From contig CAJPTC010000008.1 in assembly GCA_905373475.1 (NCBI GenBank), positions 15,021-79,020 on the forward strand: DNA of 64,000 bases. The letters run 5' to 3'. Below the pieces are notes generated by a model that saw only the letters and a program-made list of their open reading frames with translations, was not told the origin of the DNA and did not search any database. This DNA comes from Bacteroidia bacterium. GTDB taxonomy: Bacteria; Bacteroidota; Bacteroidia; Bacteroidales; CAJPTX01. Made by a program: the position numbers and the translations under genes. This document shows, one piece after another, positions 17,272 through 25,411 of the stretch. Position 1 is the first letter of the stretch, and every line of letters begins with the position of its first letter.

Positions 17272-17601
17272 ATGGCAATAGAAAAACAAGGAGGTAAGAA
17301 GCGGATTCTTACCAGTTACGACAAACTCTCTGACGAGCTCCTCGAGCTCTTTGCGCAGACCTACCCTCACGGTTACCGCGATGCTGTAGTGCCTGTCACG
17401 AAGCCCAATGGGGAGACTATCTACGTAGTACGCATTGAGACCGAGGAGGTCTCGTACTTAGTACGCGTAGAGGTAAAAATCGATGCCGCGGGAGACTACG
17501 AGGAGGAAGAGAACGATTCGTACGAAAGCGAAAATGAGCCTATCGAGGCAGCCGATCAGTTTGCAGACGAGAAGGATGATGAGGATAGCGATTTTGACTA
17601 G
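17272..17601 (+). CDS. Conserved hypothetical protein with acidic tail
   Basis: 109 residues. The first 75 look folded: a basic start (IEKQGGKKRILTSYDKL), a helix DELLELFAQTYPHGY and beta strands ETIYVVRIETEEVSYLVRVEV. The last 33 are strongly acidic and disordered (EEEENDSYESENE, DEKDDEDSDFD). I recall similar proteins across Bacteroidales without known function. The acidic tail and basic head could suit binding to a nucleic acid or a basic partner, but that is only a guess. The gene stands alone between its own promoter and its own terminator. Confidence 0.7.
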   Translation: MAIEKQGGKKRILTSYDKLSDELLELFAQTYPHGYRDAVVPVTKPNGETIYVVRIETEEVSYLVRVEVKIDAAGDYEEEENDSYESENEPIEAADQFADEKDDEDSDFD

Positions 17602-17633
17602 CGAGTCGGCATCACTGTTCTGAAAGACATTGG

Positions 17634-17661
17634 GGGATGGGCTTTGAGTCCATCCCTTTTT
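17634..17661 (+). terminator. Rho-independent terminator after the acidic protein gene
   Basis: GGGATGG (17634-17640) pairs with CCATCCC (17650-17656), then five T. It lies 32 bases after the stop and 24 bases before the end of the convergent DUF5686 gene. Confidence 0.85.
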
Positions 17662-17684
17662 GTTGGTGTTTATACCACGGCGTA

Positions 17685-20111
17685 CTAGAATCCTGCTGCA
17701 ATGCAAAAACCTATACCAAAGTTCTGCTTGTACTTAAACGGCGTAGAGGGGAGAGCACGGAAAACGCCAAGAATCGTTAATCGGGAGGGTAATATTCCGC
17801 TTGTGAAAAGCGCAGTAAATCCAAGTCCTGCTTCCACAATTCCATTGGAAAATGAGGGCGCATCGAAGCCATAGCGCGTATAGTCGCGCAGTTGTTTCCC
17901 CCAAGCAGCGTTGAGCATAGAAGCAAGACCAAGATGCAGATCCCCTAACGAGAGGGCTTGCCATGGGAGTGTGCTATAGAGTGCGTGGAAATGGCAATAA
18001 AGGTCGTTATAGTACTTATCGCTCGGTATGGTAGAAAAACTAGTTCCATCCACAAGCACATCATCCATTTTCCGCCCTATACCGCGGTTTGTGTACCCAT
18101 AGGCTAAAGGGTATGTGCCCAAAATAATACCACTGCTGGCGGTGGCTAGCAAATGACCGTAGGAGGCACTGTACCAATCACCATAAATGGAGGCTTCGCC
18201 TTTTACAAATTGTTTGTGCCAAGCCTCCGTATTGACTCCATGTTCAATTTGTAACTGCATACGGTACGGAGCGGTTCGATACGGAATGAGCCCATTGTAG
18301 AAATAGGTGTATTGCTCATTAGGAGCGTAAGAAAAGGTAAGACGAGAGTGTAAAAGCTGGTAGGGGTCGGTAAGGCGTTGCGGGTATCCCCATGCGCTGT
18401 TATTGTGGTTATCTACGTAGGAGCACGCTACCTGCAAATGAACGGGGATGTGCAAAGTCAGTGTAGCTCCATAGCGCACTTCGCGATCCATACGCCTACG
18501 ATAGATATTGTTTAAGGGGATTGTTGATAGCATACTTATATACATCAGGTCTTGTGTATGTCCTACTGGGCGCAAATCGTTCGAATAGTGGAGCTGTAGG
18601 TCTAACCCATTCTCTTGGTTGAGGCGTAACAAGAGGTTGCCACCATATTTGTGCCCTTCGTCGCGAAAACCATAAGCATAGTAGCCCCCGAGGCGAAACC
18701 TTTGAGAAACTTTATCGGAGGTCTCAAGACCAATGCCTAGTCGCGAACCCTCAAACTGGTTGAAACCCCAAATTTGGTTTAACACAATCTGCGCATAGCC
18801 TATCCTTATGCGCCCTGTGGCAAGGACTTCAATAAAAGTAAGATACTTATCGAAGTGATATTTTTCGCCAATACTATCAACAAGTTCAAATGTGCGAGTT
18901 TCGGCAACATTGAGCGGTTCTATTTTGTGGAGCTCAAGAATACTGTCGCGTTCGCGCTCAGGGATAGGTTCGTAGGAGATGGCAATGCGACGAGAGTGCT
19001 TAAGGGGCGCAATACGGGTTGTCTTGATATCGCGCACTGCGGTGATTGACTCTATCTGGAGAACTGTCATGGAGTCGCGCAGCGCTACGTAGTACTCGTC
19101 AGGAAACCAACGTCCCGTAGTAGGATCTACTTTATACCGATGATGCAACTGATAGCCTAGCGGGAAATCGTCGCGCCCATTACCATTCACCGCGATCTTT
19201 TCAAGTGCCAGCTCCTTGCTGCCTATTACCAGCGATCCCGTTAAAAGGTTCTCGCCCAGACGACGCGGAGAGAAGCTGATCTGAAAAAGCGAATCGCCTT
19301 GCGAGAGGAGTATCGTATCTTGTATGTGATAGCGGTAGCGGCGTAGCCCTGCCGTTGAATAAGGGTTGATGTATTTTTCCCCGAGCAGAATGACTTCTTC
19401 TTCGTAAAACGAAGAGGGTTGAATCATAGCAGAGAGGTAGGTGACGCGCGGATTCTTCGTTCCGCTGGTATGCGTAGAAAGAACTACGTCAACGGGGAGC
19501 TTGCCACGTGCATGGTCGTGGCGTGTAAGCGACTCGCTGAGGAAAAAGAGAATGCGATTTTCGGAAGGGTCGCCAAAACGCTCGAACTTAGGCCAATCGG
19601 GGTCTTGAAGGGTAGAGCTGTCTAGCCGCATACTTGCACGTAACTTGCTATAATTGAGGTAGGTGTACTGCGGGAGAGTGGCAGGATCATGCTGGGCTTT
19701 AAGCGCAAGAGAGCGTTCAAGCAGGAGCACAGCAGGGTTTACAGTGGGGGTGATAATCACTTGTTCAATAGCGCGATTCTCGCTACGGAGAAGGAGGTCT
19801 AGTTTTTGCACTGAGTCCTTCCACGAAACACTGAACGAACGCTTACGGTAACCCAAGTGAGTTACTTCTAGGTTGGTAATGGGCTGTGAGGCGGTTATAT
19901 CGTAATAACCATTAACGTCGGTTAGTAGCCCTTGCCCCGAAGTGCCATAAGTTACTACTGCGAACGGAAGGGCTTCTTTGGTTTTCCGATCCAGTACCTG
20001 ACCGTGTATTCTGTATTGTGATTGTGCGTGTACTGAGGAGTTGAATATAAGGGCTATAAGTAGAGAGAAAATGAGAAGCCCTCGGTTACTTCTTCTCTTT
20101 CTGTTCTGCAT
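17685..20111 (-). CDS. DUF5686 outer membrane protein with N-terminal carboxypeptidase-like regulatory domain
   Basis: 808 residues. A signal peptide (RSNRGLLIFSLLIALIFNSSVHAQ) is followed by a CarboxypepD_reg-like beta domain (residues about 34-115, IHGQVLDRKTKEALPFAVVTYG) of the kind that precedes TonB-dependent receptors. The remainder matches the DUF5686 family. The C-terminal half has many alternating hydrophobic strands and ends in an aromatic-rich strand (FGIGFCIAAGF), consistent with an outer membrane beta barrel. There is no plug domain, so it is not an ordinary TonB receptor. The role is unknown. The start overlaps the end of msrB by 26 bases, so the two are probably translationally linked. 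Confidence 0.8.
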   Translation of the reverse strand: MQNRKRRSNRGLLIFSLLIALIFNSSVHAQSQYRIHGQVLDRKTKEALPFAVVTYGTSGQGLLTDVNGYYDITASQPITNLEVTHLGYRKRSFSVSWKDSVQKLDLLLRSENRAIEQVIITPTVNPAVLLLERSLALKAQHDPATLPQYTYLNYSKLRASMRLDSSTLQDPDWPKFERFGDPSENRILFFLSESLTRHDHARGKLPVDVVLSTHTSGTKNPRVTYLSAMIQPSSFYEEEVILLGEKYINPYSTAGLRRYRYHIQDTILLSQGDSLFQISFSPRRLGENLLTGSLVIGSKELALEKIAVNGNGRDDFPLGYQLHHRYKVDPTTGRWFPDEYYVALRDSMTVLQIESITAVRDIKTTRIAPLKHSRRIAISYEPIPERERDSILELHKIEPLNVAETRTFELVDSIGEKYHFDKYLTFIEVLATGRIRIGYAQIVLNQIWGFNQFEGSRLGIGLETSDKVSQRFRLGGYYAYGFRDEGHKYGGNLLLRLNQENGLDLQLHYSNDLRPVGHTQDLMYISMLSTIPLNNIYRRRMDREVRYGATLTLHIPVHLQVACSYVDNHNNSAWGYPQRLTDPYQLLHSRLTFSYAPNEQYTYFYNGLIPYRTAPYRMQLQIEHGVNTEAWHKQFVKGEASIYGDWYSASYGHLLATASSGIILGTYPLAYGYTNRGIGRKMDDVLVDGTSFSTIPSDKYYNDLYCHFHALYSTLPWQALSLGDLHLGLASMLNAAWGKQLRDYTRYGFDAPSFSNGIVEAGLGFTALFTSGILPSRLTILGVFRALPSTPFKYKQNFGIGFCIAAGF

Positions 20112-20556
20112 GGAAGTCTAACGAGGCTGAGTTGATACAATAGCGGTTGCCTGTGGCAGTAGGACCATCGGGGAAGATATGCCCTAAGTGCGCATTGCAG
20201 TTTGCGCAGCGTACTTCAATGCGGTGCATGCCATGCGAGTAGTCTTGTATAAAGACTACGTGCTCGCGTTCGGCAGGCGCATCAAAACTAGGCCAGCCGC
20301 AAGGAGAATCAAATTTAGCCTCGGAGGTAAAAAGAAGCTGTCCGCACACAATGCAATGATATGTACCTTTCGCACGATGCTGATAGTAAATGCCCGTAAA
20401 GGGACGCTCTGTAGCCCCCTCCTGAGTTACAGATGCTTGCAGAGGCGTTAGTTCTTTAATTCGCCTTTGTTTCTCGTCGTTCGTCATACCACGCTGCTGT
20501 GTTTGGGGTTGCAGGATAACGCAAACCAGTTGAAGCAGAAAAAGAAAGACACTCAT
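20086..20556 (-). CDS. msrB: Peptide-methionine (R)-S-oxide reductase MsrB, possibly exported
   Basis: 156 residues. MsrB reduces methionine-R-sulfoxide in proteins. The zinc site is CIVCG and CANCN (two CxxC pairs), with SPCGWPSF and GHIFPDGP between, and the catalytic cysteine is in RYCINSASL. A good ribosome binding site (GAGGAA) precedes the ATG at 20556. With that start the first 16 residues are hydrophobic (SVFLFLLQLVCVIL), which suggests a signal peptide or membrane anchor and a periplasmic enzyme; a cytoplasmic form starting at Met24 (MTNDEKQ) is the alternative. It overlaps the following outer membrane protein gene, which fits a role in repairing envelope proteins. Confidence 0.9.
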   Translation of the reverse strand: MSVFLFLLQLVCVILQPQTQQRGMTNDEKQRRIKELTPLQASVTQEGATERPFTGIYYQHRAKGTYHCIVCGQLLFTSEAKFDSPCGWPSFDAPAEREHVVFIQDYSHGMHRIEVRCANCNAHLGHIFPDGPTATGNRYCINSASLDFHAEQKEKK

Positions 20557-20626
20557 TAGTTCCTCATCTTATAGAAGCTAATTTAGCAATTATTTCGTGT
20601 ACGAGAAATTCGATACCTCACTGTCC

Positions 20627-20666
20627 TAAAAAAGCGCGGACACCGTAGAAACGATGTCCGCGCTTT
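20627..20666 (-). terminator. Rho-independent terminator after the susCD-like operon
   Basis: On the minus strand an 11-bp stem AAGCGCGGACA/TGTCCGCGCTT (20632-20642 with 20655-20665) is followed by a T run (A run on plus at 20628-20633). It lies about 65 bases after the susD-like stop. Confidence 0.88.
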
Positions 20667-20730
20667 ACATTTACATTATCGCTAGTAGCACTTCTTAAAA
20701 CAAGTTGTACACTAGTATCACAACTATTGG

Positions 20731-22221
20731 CTACCAACCAGGATTCTGCTTCAGCGCAGGATTGCAGATGATATCGTGGTGCGGAATGGGCCATATAAAT
20801 TTCGGATCGTTGTTTGGGCGATCCAACGCTATATACGACTCACTGGGTAGAACACTCAAGAACTCCTCATCTTGCGGATCGTGACGACGGCAAGGCAGCT
20901 CCCAACGACGAAGGTCAAACAAACGGAAGCCTTCAAAAGCCAACTCCCGTGTACGCTCTGCACGGATTGCATCGCGCAAAGCATCTGATGTTAAAGTAAC
21001 TGCTGTAAGACCACGACTCCCGCGCAAAGCATTCAAGTAGGACAACGCCACTGCTTCCTGTCCTGACTCCATGGCAGCCTCAGCGGCAATTATATACTGT
21101 TCGGCAATGCGGAAAGGCTTAGGAAGATGACGATAGTTCAATCTCCCGTCTTGGTCAAAAATCCGATTCCCAGGGAATTTATTCACCGCCCATGCCTTAG
21201 TAGCATAGGGCACATCGTCCACATTCAAAAGCTGCTCATTTGTGAAATAAACACTTTTGCGCCAGTCACTGTCCTCGTACAAATCAATCACCCACTTTGA
21301 AGGAAGCCAGTCGGGTTGCATTATCAAACCACGCTCACGTTTGCGCGCCAACAAAGGGTACATGCTCTGTGTGAGCTCATTCCCCGCATAATCGCCGTAG
21401 AGCATCATAATACTCTCATCCATCGGGCGATCTTCGTGCCAATAGCGCTCTACATCCGTAGCCGAGGCTAACAACGAATACTTGCCGAGGCTTATCAAAT
21501 CATTAGCCGCCTCCAGCGCCGTAGCATAATCTTTCATGGTTAGTGCCACACGTGCCTTCAGCGCTTTTACCACATCGCGCGTTACTTCGTCAGAACTTGC
21601 TACACCTTCCTTCTTAGAAAGGAATCTGCGTGCTGCCTCCAGATCCTCTAGAATATGGTCAAAAATCTCCTTTTGGCTTGCGCGCGGCGTTTGCGCATTG
21701 AGATTAAGCTGCCCTACCCACGGTACACAGAGTTCATCTGGATTGTAGGGACGAGACCAACGCAGCGCCAACTCGTGATAGCAATATGCTCGGAAAAAAT
21801 GTGCTGCCCCTTTGGCAATCGTCACAGTATCCGCCTCTCCCGCAGTTTTAGGCTTGTAGCTCTCTACTTTATCTAGGAAGAAGTTTACATTCCGAATTGT
21901 AGCATAGTAAGCCAGATAGACATCTCCCACTGAGGCTTCGGAAGCATGAAAATCATTCCAACGATGCGTATAGTGCCTATTTCCAAACGTTTTTGTGGCA
22001 TTCAGCATATCGGCTTGGTACTCCTGCAATAGCGTGAAATTGCCGTACTGTAGTGTGCGGAAATAGGAATAGAAACCATAGTACCACGACAACAGATCGC
22101 GCTTGTTTTCTAACGAACGTTCTTTTACAATAGCTTGCGGTGGCTCGAGATCTTTCGTACAAGACCATAGCGAAAACACACTCAAAGACACCAAAAGGAA
22201 CAATATATAGCGTTTCATCAT
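20731..22221 (-). CDS. SusD/RagB family nutrient-binding outer membrane lipoprotein
   Basis: 496 residues. A lipoprotein signal with lipobox near SLWSC (cysteine about residue 21) is followed by the all-helical SusD/RagB fold. Typical blocks are ARVALTMKDYATALEAANDLI and, near the C-terminus, IRAERTRELAFEGFRLFDLRRW followed by PIPHHDIICNPALKQNPGW. It sits on the outer face of the outer membrane as a lid of the SusC-type barrel encoded 15 bases upstream. GGAGGAGATA gives a strong ribosome binding site. No glycosidase, peptidase or regulator adjoins the pair, so the substrate is not shown. By analogy with RagAB of P. gingivalis, peptides are possible. Confidence 0.92.
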   Translation of the reverse strand: MMKRYILFLLVSLSVFSLWSCTKDLEPPQAIVKERSLENKRDLLSWYYGFYSYFRTLQYGNFTLLQEYQADMLNATKTFGNRHYTHRWNDFHASEASVGDVYLAYYATIRNVNFFLDKVESYKPKTAGEADTVTIAKGAAHFFRAYCYHELALRWSRPYNPDELCVPWVGQLNLNAQTPRASQKEIFDHILEDLEAARRFLSKKEGVASSDEVTRDVVKALKARVALTMKDYATALEAANDLISLGKYSLLASATDVERYWHEDRPMDESIMMLYGDYAGNELTQSMYPLLARKRERGLIMQPDWLPSKWVIDLYEDSDWRKSVYFTNEQLLNVDDVPYATKAWAVNKFPGNRIFDQDGRLNYRHLPKPFRIAEQYIIAAEAAMESGQEAVALSYLNALRGSRGLTAVTLTSDALRDAIRAERTRELAFEGFRLFDLRRWELPCRRHDPQDEEFLSVLPSESYIALDRPNNDPKFIWPIPHHDIICNPALKQNPGW

Positions 22222-22236
22222 TATCTCCTCCTACTC

Positions 22237-25215
22237 CTAGAACTTTAATTCTACCCCTACTGCAAACTGACGTGTACTCGGGTTAGCTCCCAAAGAAGTA
22301 TTGATTGGGAGCTCGGGATCTGGACCACGAAAACTCGTAAAAGTCAACAAATTACGCCCTGTTACGTAGAGCTTGCCCGAGGAGAAAAAGCGTGTACGTG
22401 CCATCCATTCTTTCGGGAAAACATAACCAATTGTCAAATTCTTCCAGCGTAAGAACGAGGCATCTTCCAAGAAACGATCGTCCGCCTGCGTCCACGAATA
22501 TTGCGTTGACGGGAAATCGGCTATATCACCTGGCTGCTTCCAATATTTTTTGGTCAGCACTTCGCGCGATAGATTCTGTAACTCGTGCGCAATAGGGTCG
22601 GTCAGCCACATACGGTCATTATTAAACATCCACTTCCCAAGCTCAAAATTGAAATCGCACTGAACGTAGAATCCCATCAAATCGGCGTTGAAACCAAAAC
22701 CTCCCTTCATAGGCGCATTCACAGGTTTGCCCGTCAATTGTTCCAAACTGCTCTTAAAGTCGGAGGTTACTTGATTCGGATTCGTCTGCGTAGCGCTCAA
22801 ATCATTCTCATCGGGAAGATACCATTGAGGTTTCCCATCATCTGGGTTTACACGGTAAAAACGCGGGAAACAGAATTCAACAGGATGCCCCTTAGCATAA
22901 GCAACCCCCGAACCTGGAATTACCCAATAGTTGCGTCCCCCGAAAAGCTCCTCTATGCGTTGACGGTTGTAGTTGAAAGTGATGTAGGGCGTAATATTAT
23001 TCCCCTTTGCATCGTGCCAAACAACTGCGTCTAACCGAATATCAATCCCCGTATTGGAGAGTGTACCCACATTCGAGAAGAGTTCTCTAAAGCCTGTTGT
23101 ATAGGGAACAGGTTTATCAAGATACATGCTACTGGTCAGACGACGGTAGAAGGAGATATCGCCGCGCAGAAAGTCAAAAATTCCGAACGCAACCCCCGCG
23201 GTCATCTTCAACTGCTTTTCCCACGTAAGATCTGGGTTACCCGCAGTTCCTATCGTGAATGTCTGATTACCCTTATACGGAGTAAAAGTTTGTACTAACG
23301 ACTGGTGCAGATAGTTCTCCTTCCAATCTAGGTCGGGGTAAGAGGAGTTACCACTAGTCCCAATGCTAAATTTCACATCCAAACGGTCAAGCCAACGGAC
23401 TGTCTGTAAAACTCGTTCGTGCTTAGCCTTCCACATTCCACCCACAGACCAGAAAATCGCGTTGCGGTTATCGCGACCAAAACGAGAAGAAGCATCGTTA
23501 CGCAACGAAGCATCTACAAAATAACGGCTATCGTAGTCGTATTCCAAGCGCCCAAAGAAGGAGTTGTACCAGTTTTCGTACCAACTACTCGAGCCGCGGA
23601 AAGTCTTAGCATTATCCAAAAGGAGGAGACGGTCGTCCGACATCCGAGTGCCACTCACAAATAGGGTCTTCGTATACCCATAAATATATTCGTGCCCTAA
23701 CAGTGGGGTTATATGGTGTTTCTCTCTCCAAGTCATACGATACTCGGCAGTAGTCGTAATTGTAGAAAGTGTTGAGGCACGCTCTGTTTCACTGCCTCGC
23801 CCCGCTCCATCGCCTGCAAAACTGGGCAAAAGGCGCGAATAGAAATGATAAGCATTGGCTTCAACCCCTGCCTGCGTTTTAACCGTTAAACCTTGCAAAG
23901 GCTCTATCGATACATAGCCCGATGCTGTCAGACTCGGGCTCGTATACCAGTTAATGCGCATCTTATCTATATAGCTACGACTATACATATTCGTGCCTGG
24001 TATCTTCTGCCCTTCTATCTCGTTTCCATTTGCATCATACGGCGATAGGTAGGGGCGTATAGAACTTACCAAACCCACATCCGATGTACGCCCATCTTGG
24101 TTCGTATGCGTCTCGGCATAGTTCAAGCCCGTATTAGCGCCCATCCGAAGCCAACTCTTCATCTTCGTGTTAACATTGATACGGGCGTTATAGCGATTGT
24201 AAGATGACCCTTGGCGCAACCCTTGCGAATAGTAATATCCGCCCGATACATAATATGAGGTAGCACCACTCATCCCTTGGAACGATATATCTGCCGTATG
24301 CGTAGGTGTATACTGGTTGTATACATATTTCCACCACTCAAAAGTATTGTCGCCATACGTATTGCGCAATGATTGCACCTGTGCATCAGTCAGACGCCCA
24401 ATCTCTTTCTGAAAATTGTAATACTCGGGGGTAGAGAGATGATCTTCATAGAACTTATCGGAAGCCAGCATACTCACCCCATATGAAGCACGCAAATTCA
24501 CGTTACCACTCTCCTCTGTCGAGCGCCCTTGTTTGGTAGTAATGTAAACCACCCCATTGGCAGCACGCGAACCATAGATAGACGTAGCCGATGCATCTGT
24601 AAGCACGTCAACACGCTCAAAATCATTGGAATTGAGACCTGCGATACTGTTAACAGGAATCCCATCTACTACGTACAACGGCTCCGTATTCCCTTTCAAA
24701 GAACCAGCACCATGCAGCGTAAGCGAAGCTCTTGCCGAGGGTTCACCACCCATCGTCAATACCGAAAGTCCTGCCACTTGCCCCGCCAGAGCATCTAATG
24801 CATTTGCCGTGGGACGTTCTTGCAACTTCTTTTGATCTACACTGGCTAATTTACCAACGGTCGAACTTATTTTGCGCCCCGTACCATAACCCACTACAAC
24901 CACTTGGTCTATCTCCTCATTCGCGGTTTGCATCACTACGTTAATCGTGGTTTGTTCGCCTACACGTATCTCCTGCGTCTCATAGCCCGTATAGGCAAAA
25001 ACGAGTACCGTCTCTGCACTAGGAACTGTTATTGAGTACTTACCATCGAGATCGGTCACTACGCCCCGTTGCGTCCCCTTAATCTGTATTGCCAACTGAG
25101 GCAAAGGCTGACCATCGTCTGCCGCCGTGACTACCCCTGTTACACTCCGCTGCTGTGCATACGCAACAACGGTTAGAAACAGGGCAACGAAACACGTCAA
25201 AATCTTCTTCGTCAT
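22237..25215 (-). CDS. SusC/RagA family TonB-dependent outer membrane receptor
   Basis: About 992 residues from the ATG at 25215 (MTKKILTCFVALFLTVVAYAQ is a clear signal peptide); the longer frame starts at a GTG. Then come a carboxypeptidase-like domain (VTGVVTAADDGQPLPQ, about 24-100), the TonB box region with VVVVGYGTG, the plug (ANALDALAGQVAGL, YVVDGIPV, LTDASATSIYGSRAANGVVYITTK), and a 22-strand barrel ending RQFAVGVELKF. It imports a nutrient captured by the SusD partner, driven by TonB-ExbBD. No enzyme genes are linked. No exact promoter element was found upstream. Confidence 0.93.
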   Translation of the reverse strand: MTKKILTCFVALFLTVVAYAQQRSVTGVVTAADDGQPLPQLAIQIKGTQRGVVTDLDGKYSITVPSAETVLVFAYTGYETQEIRVGEQTTINVVMQTANEEIDQVVVVGYGTGRKISSTVGKLASVDQKKLQERPTANALDALAGQVAGLSVLTMGGEPSARASLTLHGAGSLKGNTEPLYVVDGIPVNSIAGLNSNDFERVDVLTDASATSIYGSRAANGVVYITTKQGRSTEESGNVNLRASYGVSMLASDKFYEDHLSTPEYYNFQKEIGRLTDAQVQSLRNTYGDNTFEWWKYVYNQYTPTHTADISFQGMSGATSYYVSGGYYYSQGLRQGSSYNRYNARINVNTKMKSWLRMGANTGLNYAETHTNQDGRTSDVGLVSSIRPYLSPYDANGNEIEGQKIPGTNMYSRSYIDKMRINWYTSPSLTASGYVSIEPLQGLTVKTQAGVEANAYHFYSRLLPSFAGDGAGRGSETERASTLSTITTTAEYRMTWREKHHITPLLGHEYIYGYTKTLFVSGTRMSDDRLLLLDNAKTFRGSSSWYENWYNSFFGRLEYDYDSRYFVDASLRNDASSRFGRDNRNAIFWSVGGMWKAKHERVLQTVRWLDRLDVKFSIGTSGNSSYPDLDWKENYLHQSLVQTFTPYKGNQTFTIGTAGNPDLTWEKQLKMTAGVAFGIFDFLRGDISFYRRLTSSMYLDKPVPYTTGFRELFSNVGTLSNTGIDIRLDAVVWHDAKGNNITPYITFNYNRQRIEELFGGRNYWVIPGSGVAYAKGHPVEFCFPRFYRVNPDDGKPQWYLPDENDLSATQTNPNQVTSDFKSSLEQLTGKPVNAPMKGGFGFNADLMGFYVQCDFNFELGKWMFNNDRMWLTDPIAHELQNLSREVLTKKYWKQPGDIADFPSTQYSWTQADDRFLEDASFLRWKNLTIGYVFPKEWMARTRFFSSGKLYVTGRNLLTFTSFRGPDPELPINTSLGANPSTRQFAVGVELKF

Positions 25216-25411
25216 GTATATCGTATATTTTGTACTTTTTTGACCTAACACTTTCACAAGTTTGGGCGCAGCAAACCACGCCCCTAGAGATTACAATCCA
25301 GAATTTTTACCGACAGCCCTCAAAAGAGAGAAAACCCTATTTAAAAGCGTTCCCTCTCGCATACCTTGGAGCAAAATTTGTCTTGCTCCCATAGCACTAT
25401 CTAACTGTCGC

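Noticed and set aside
25368..25389. GGAGCAA/TTGCTCC hairpin between susC-like and SpoIIE genes
   Set aside because: Weak stem and no T run on the minus strand, so not called as a terminator.
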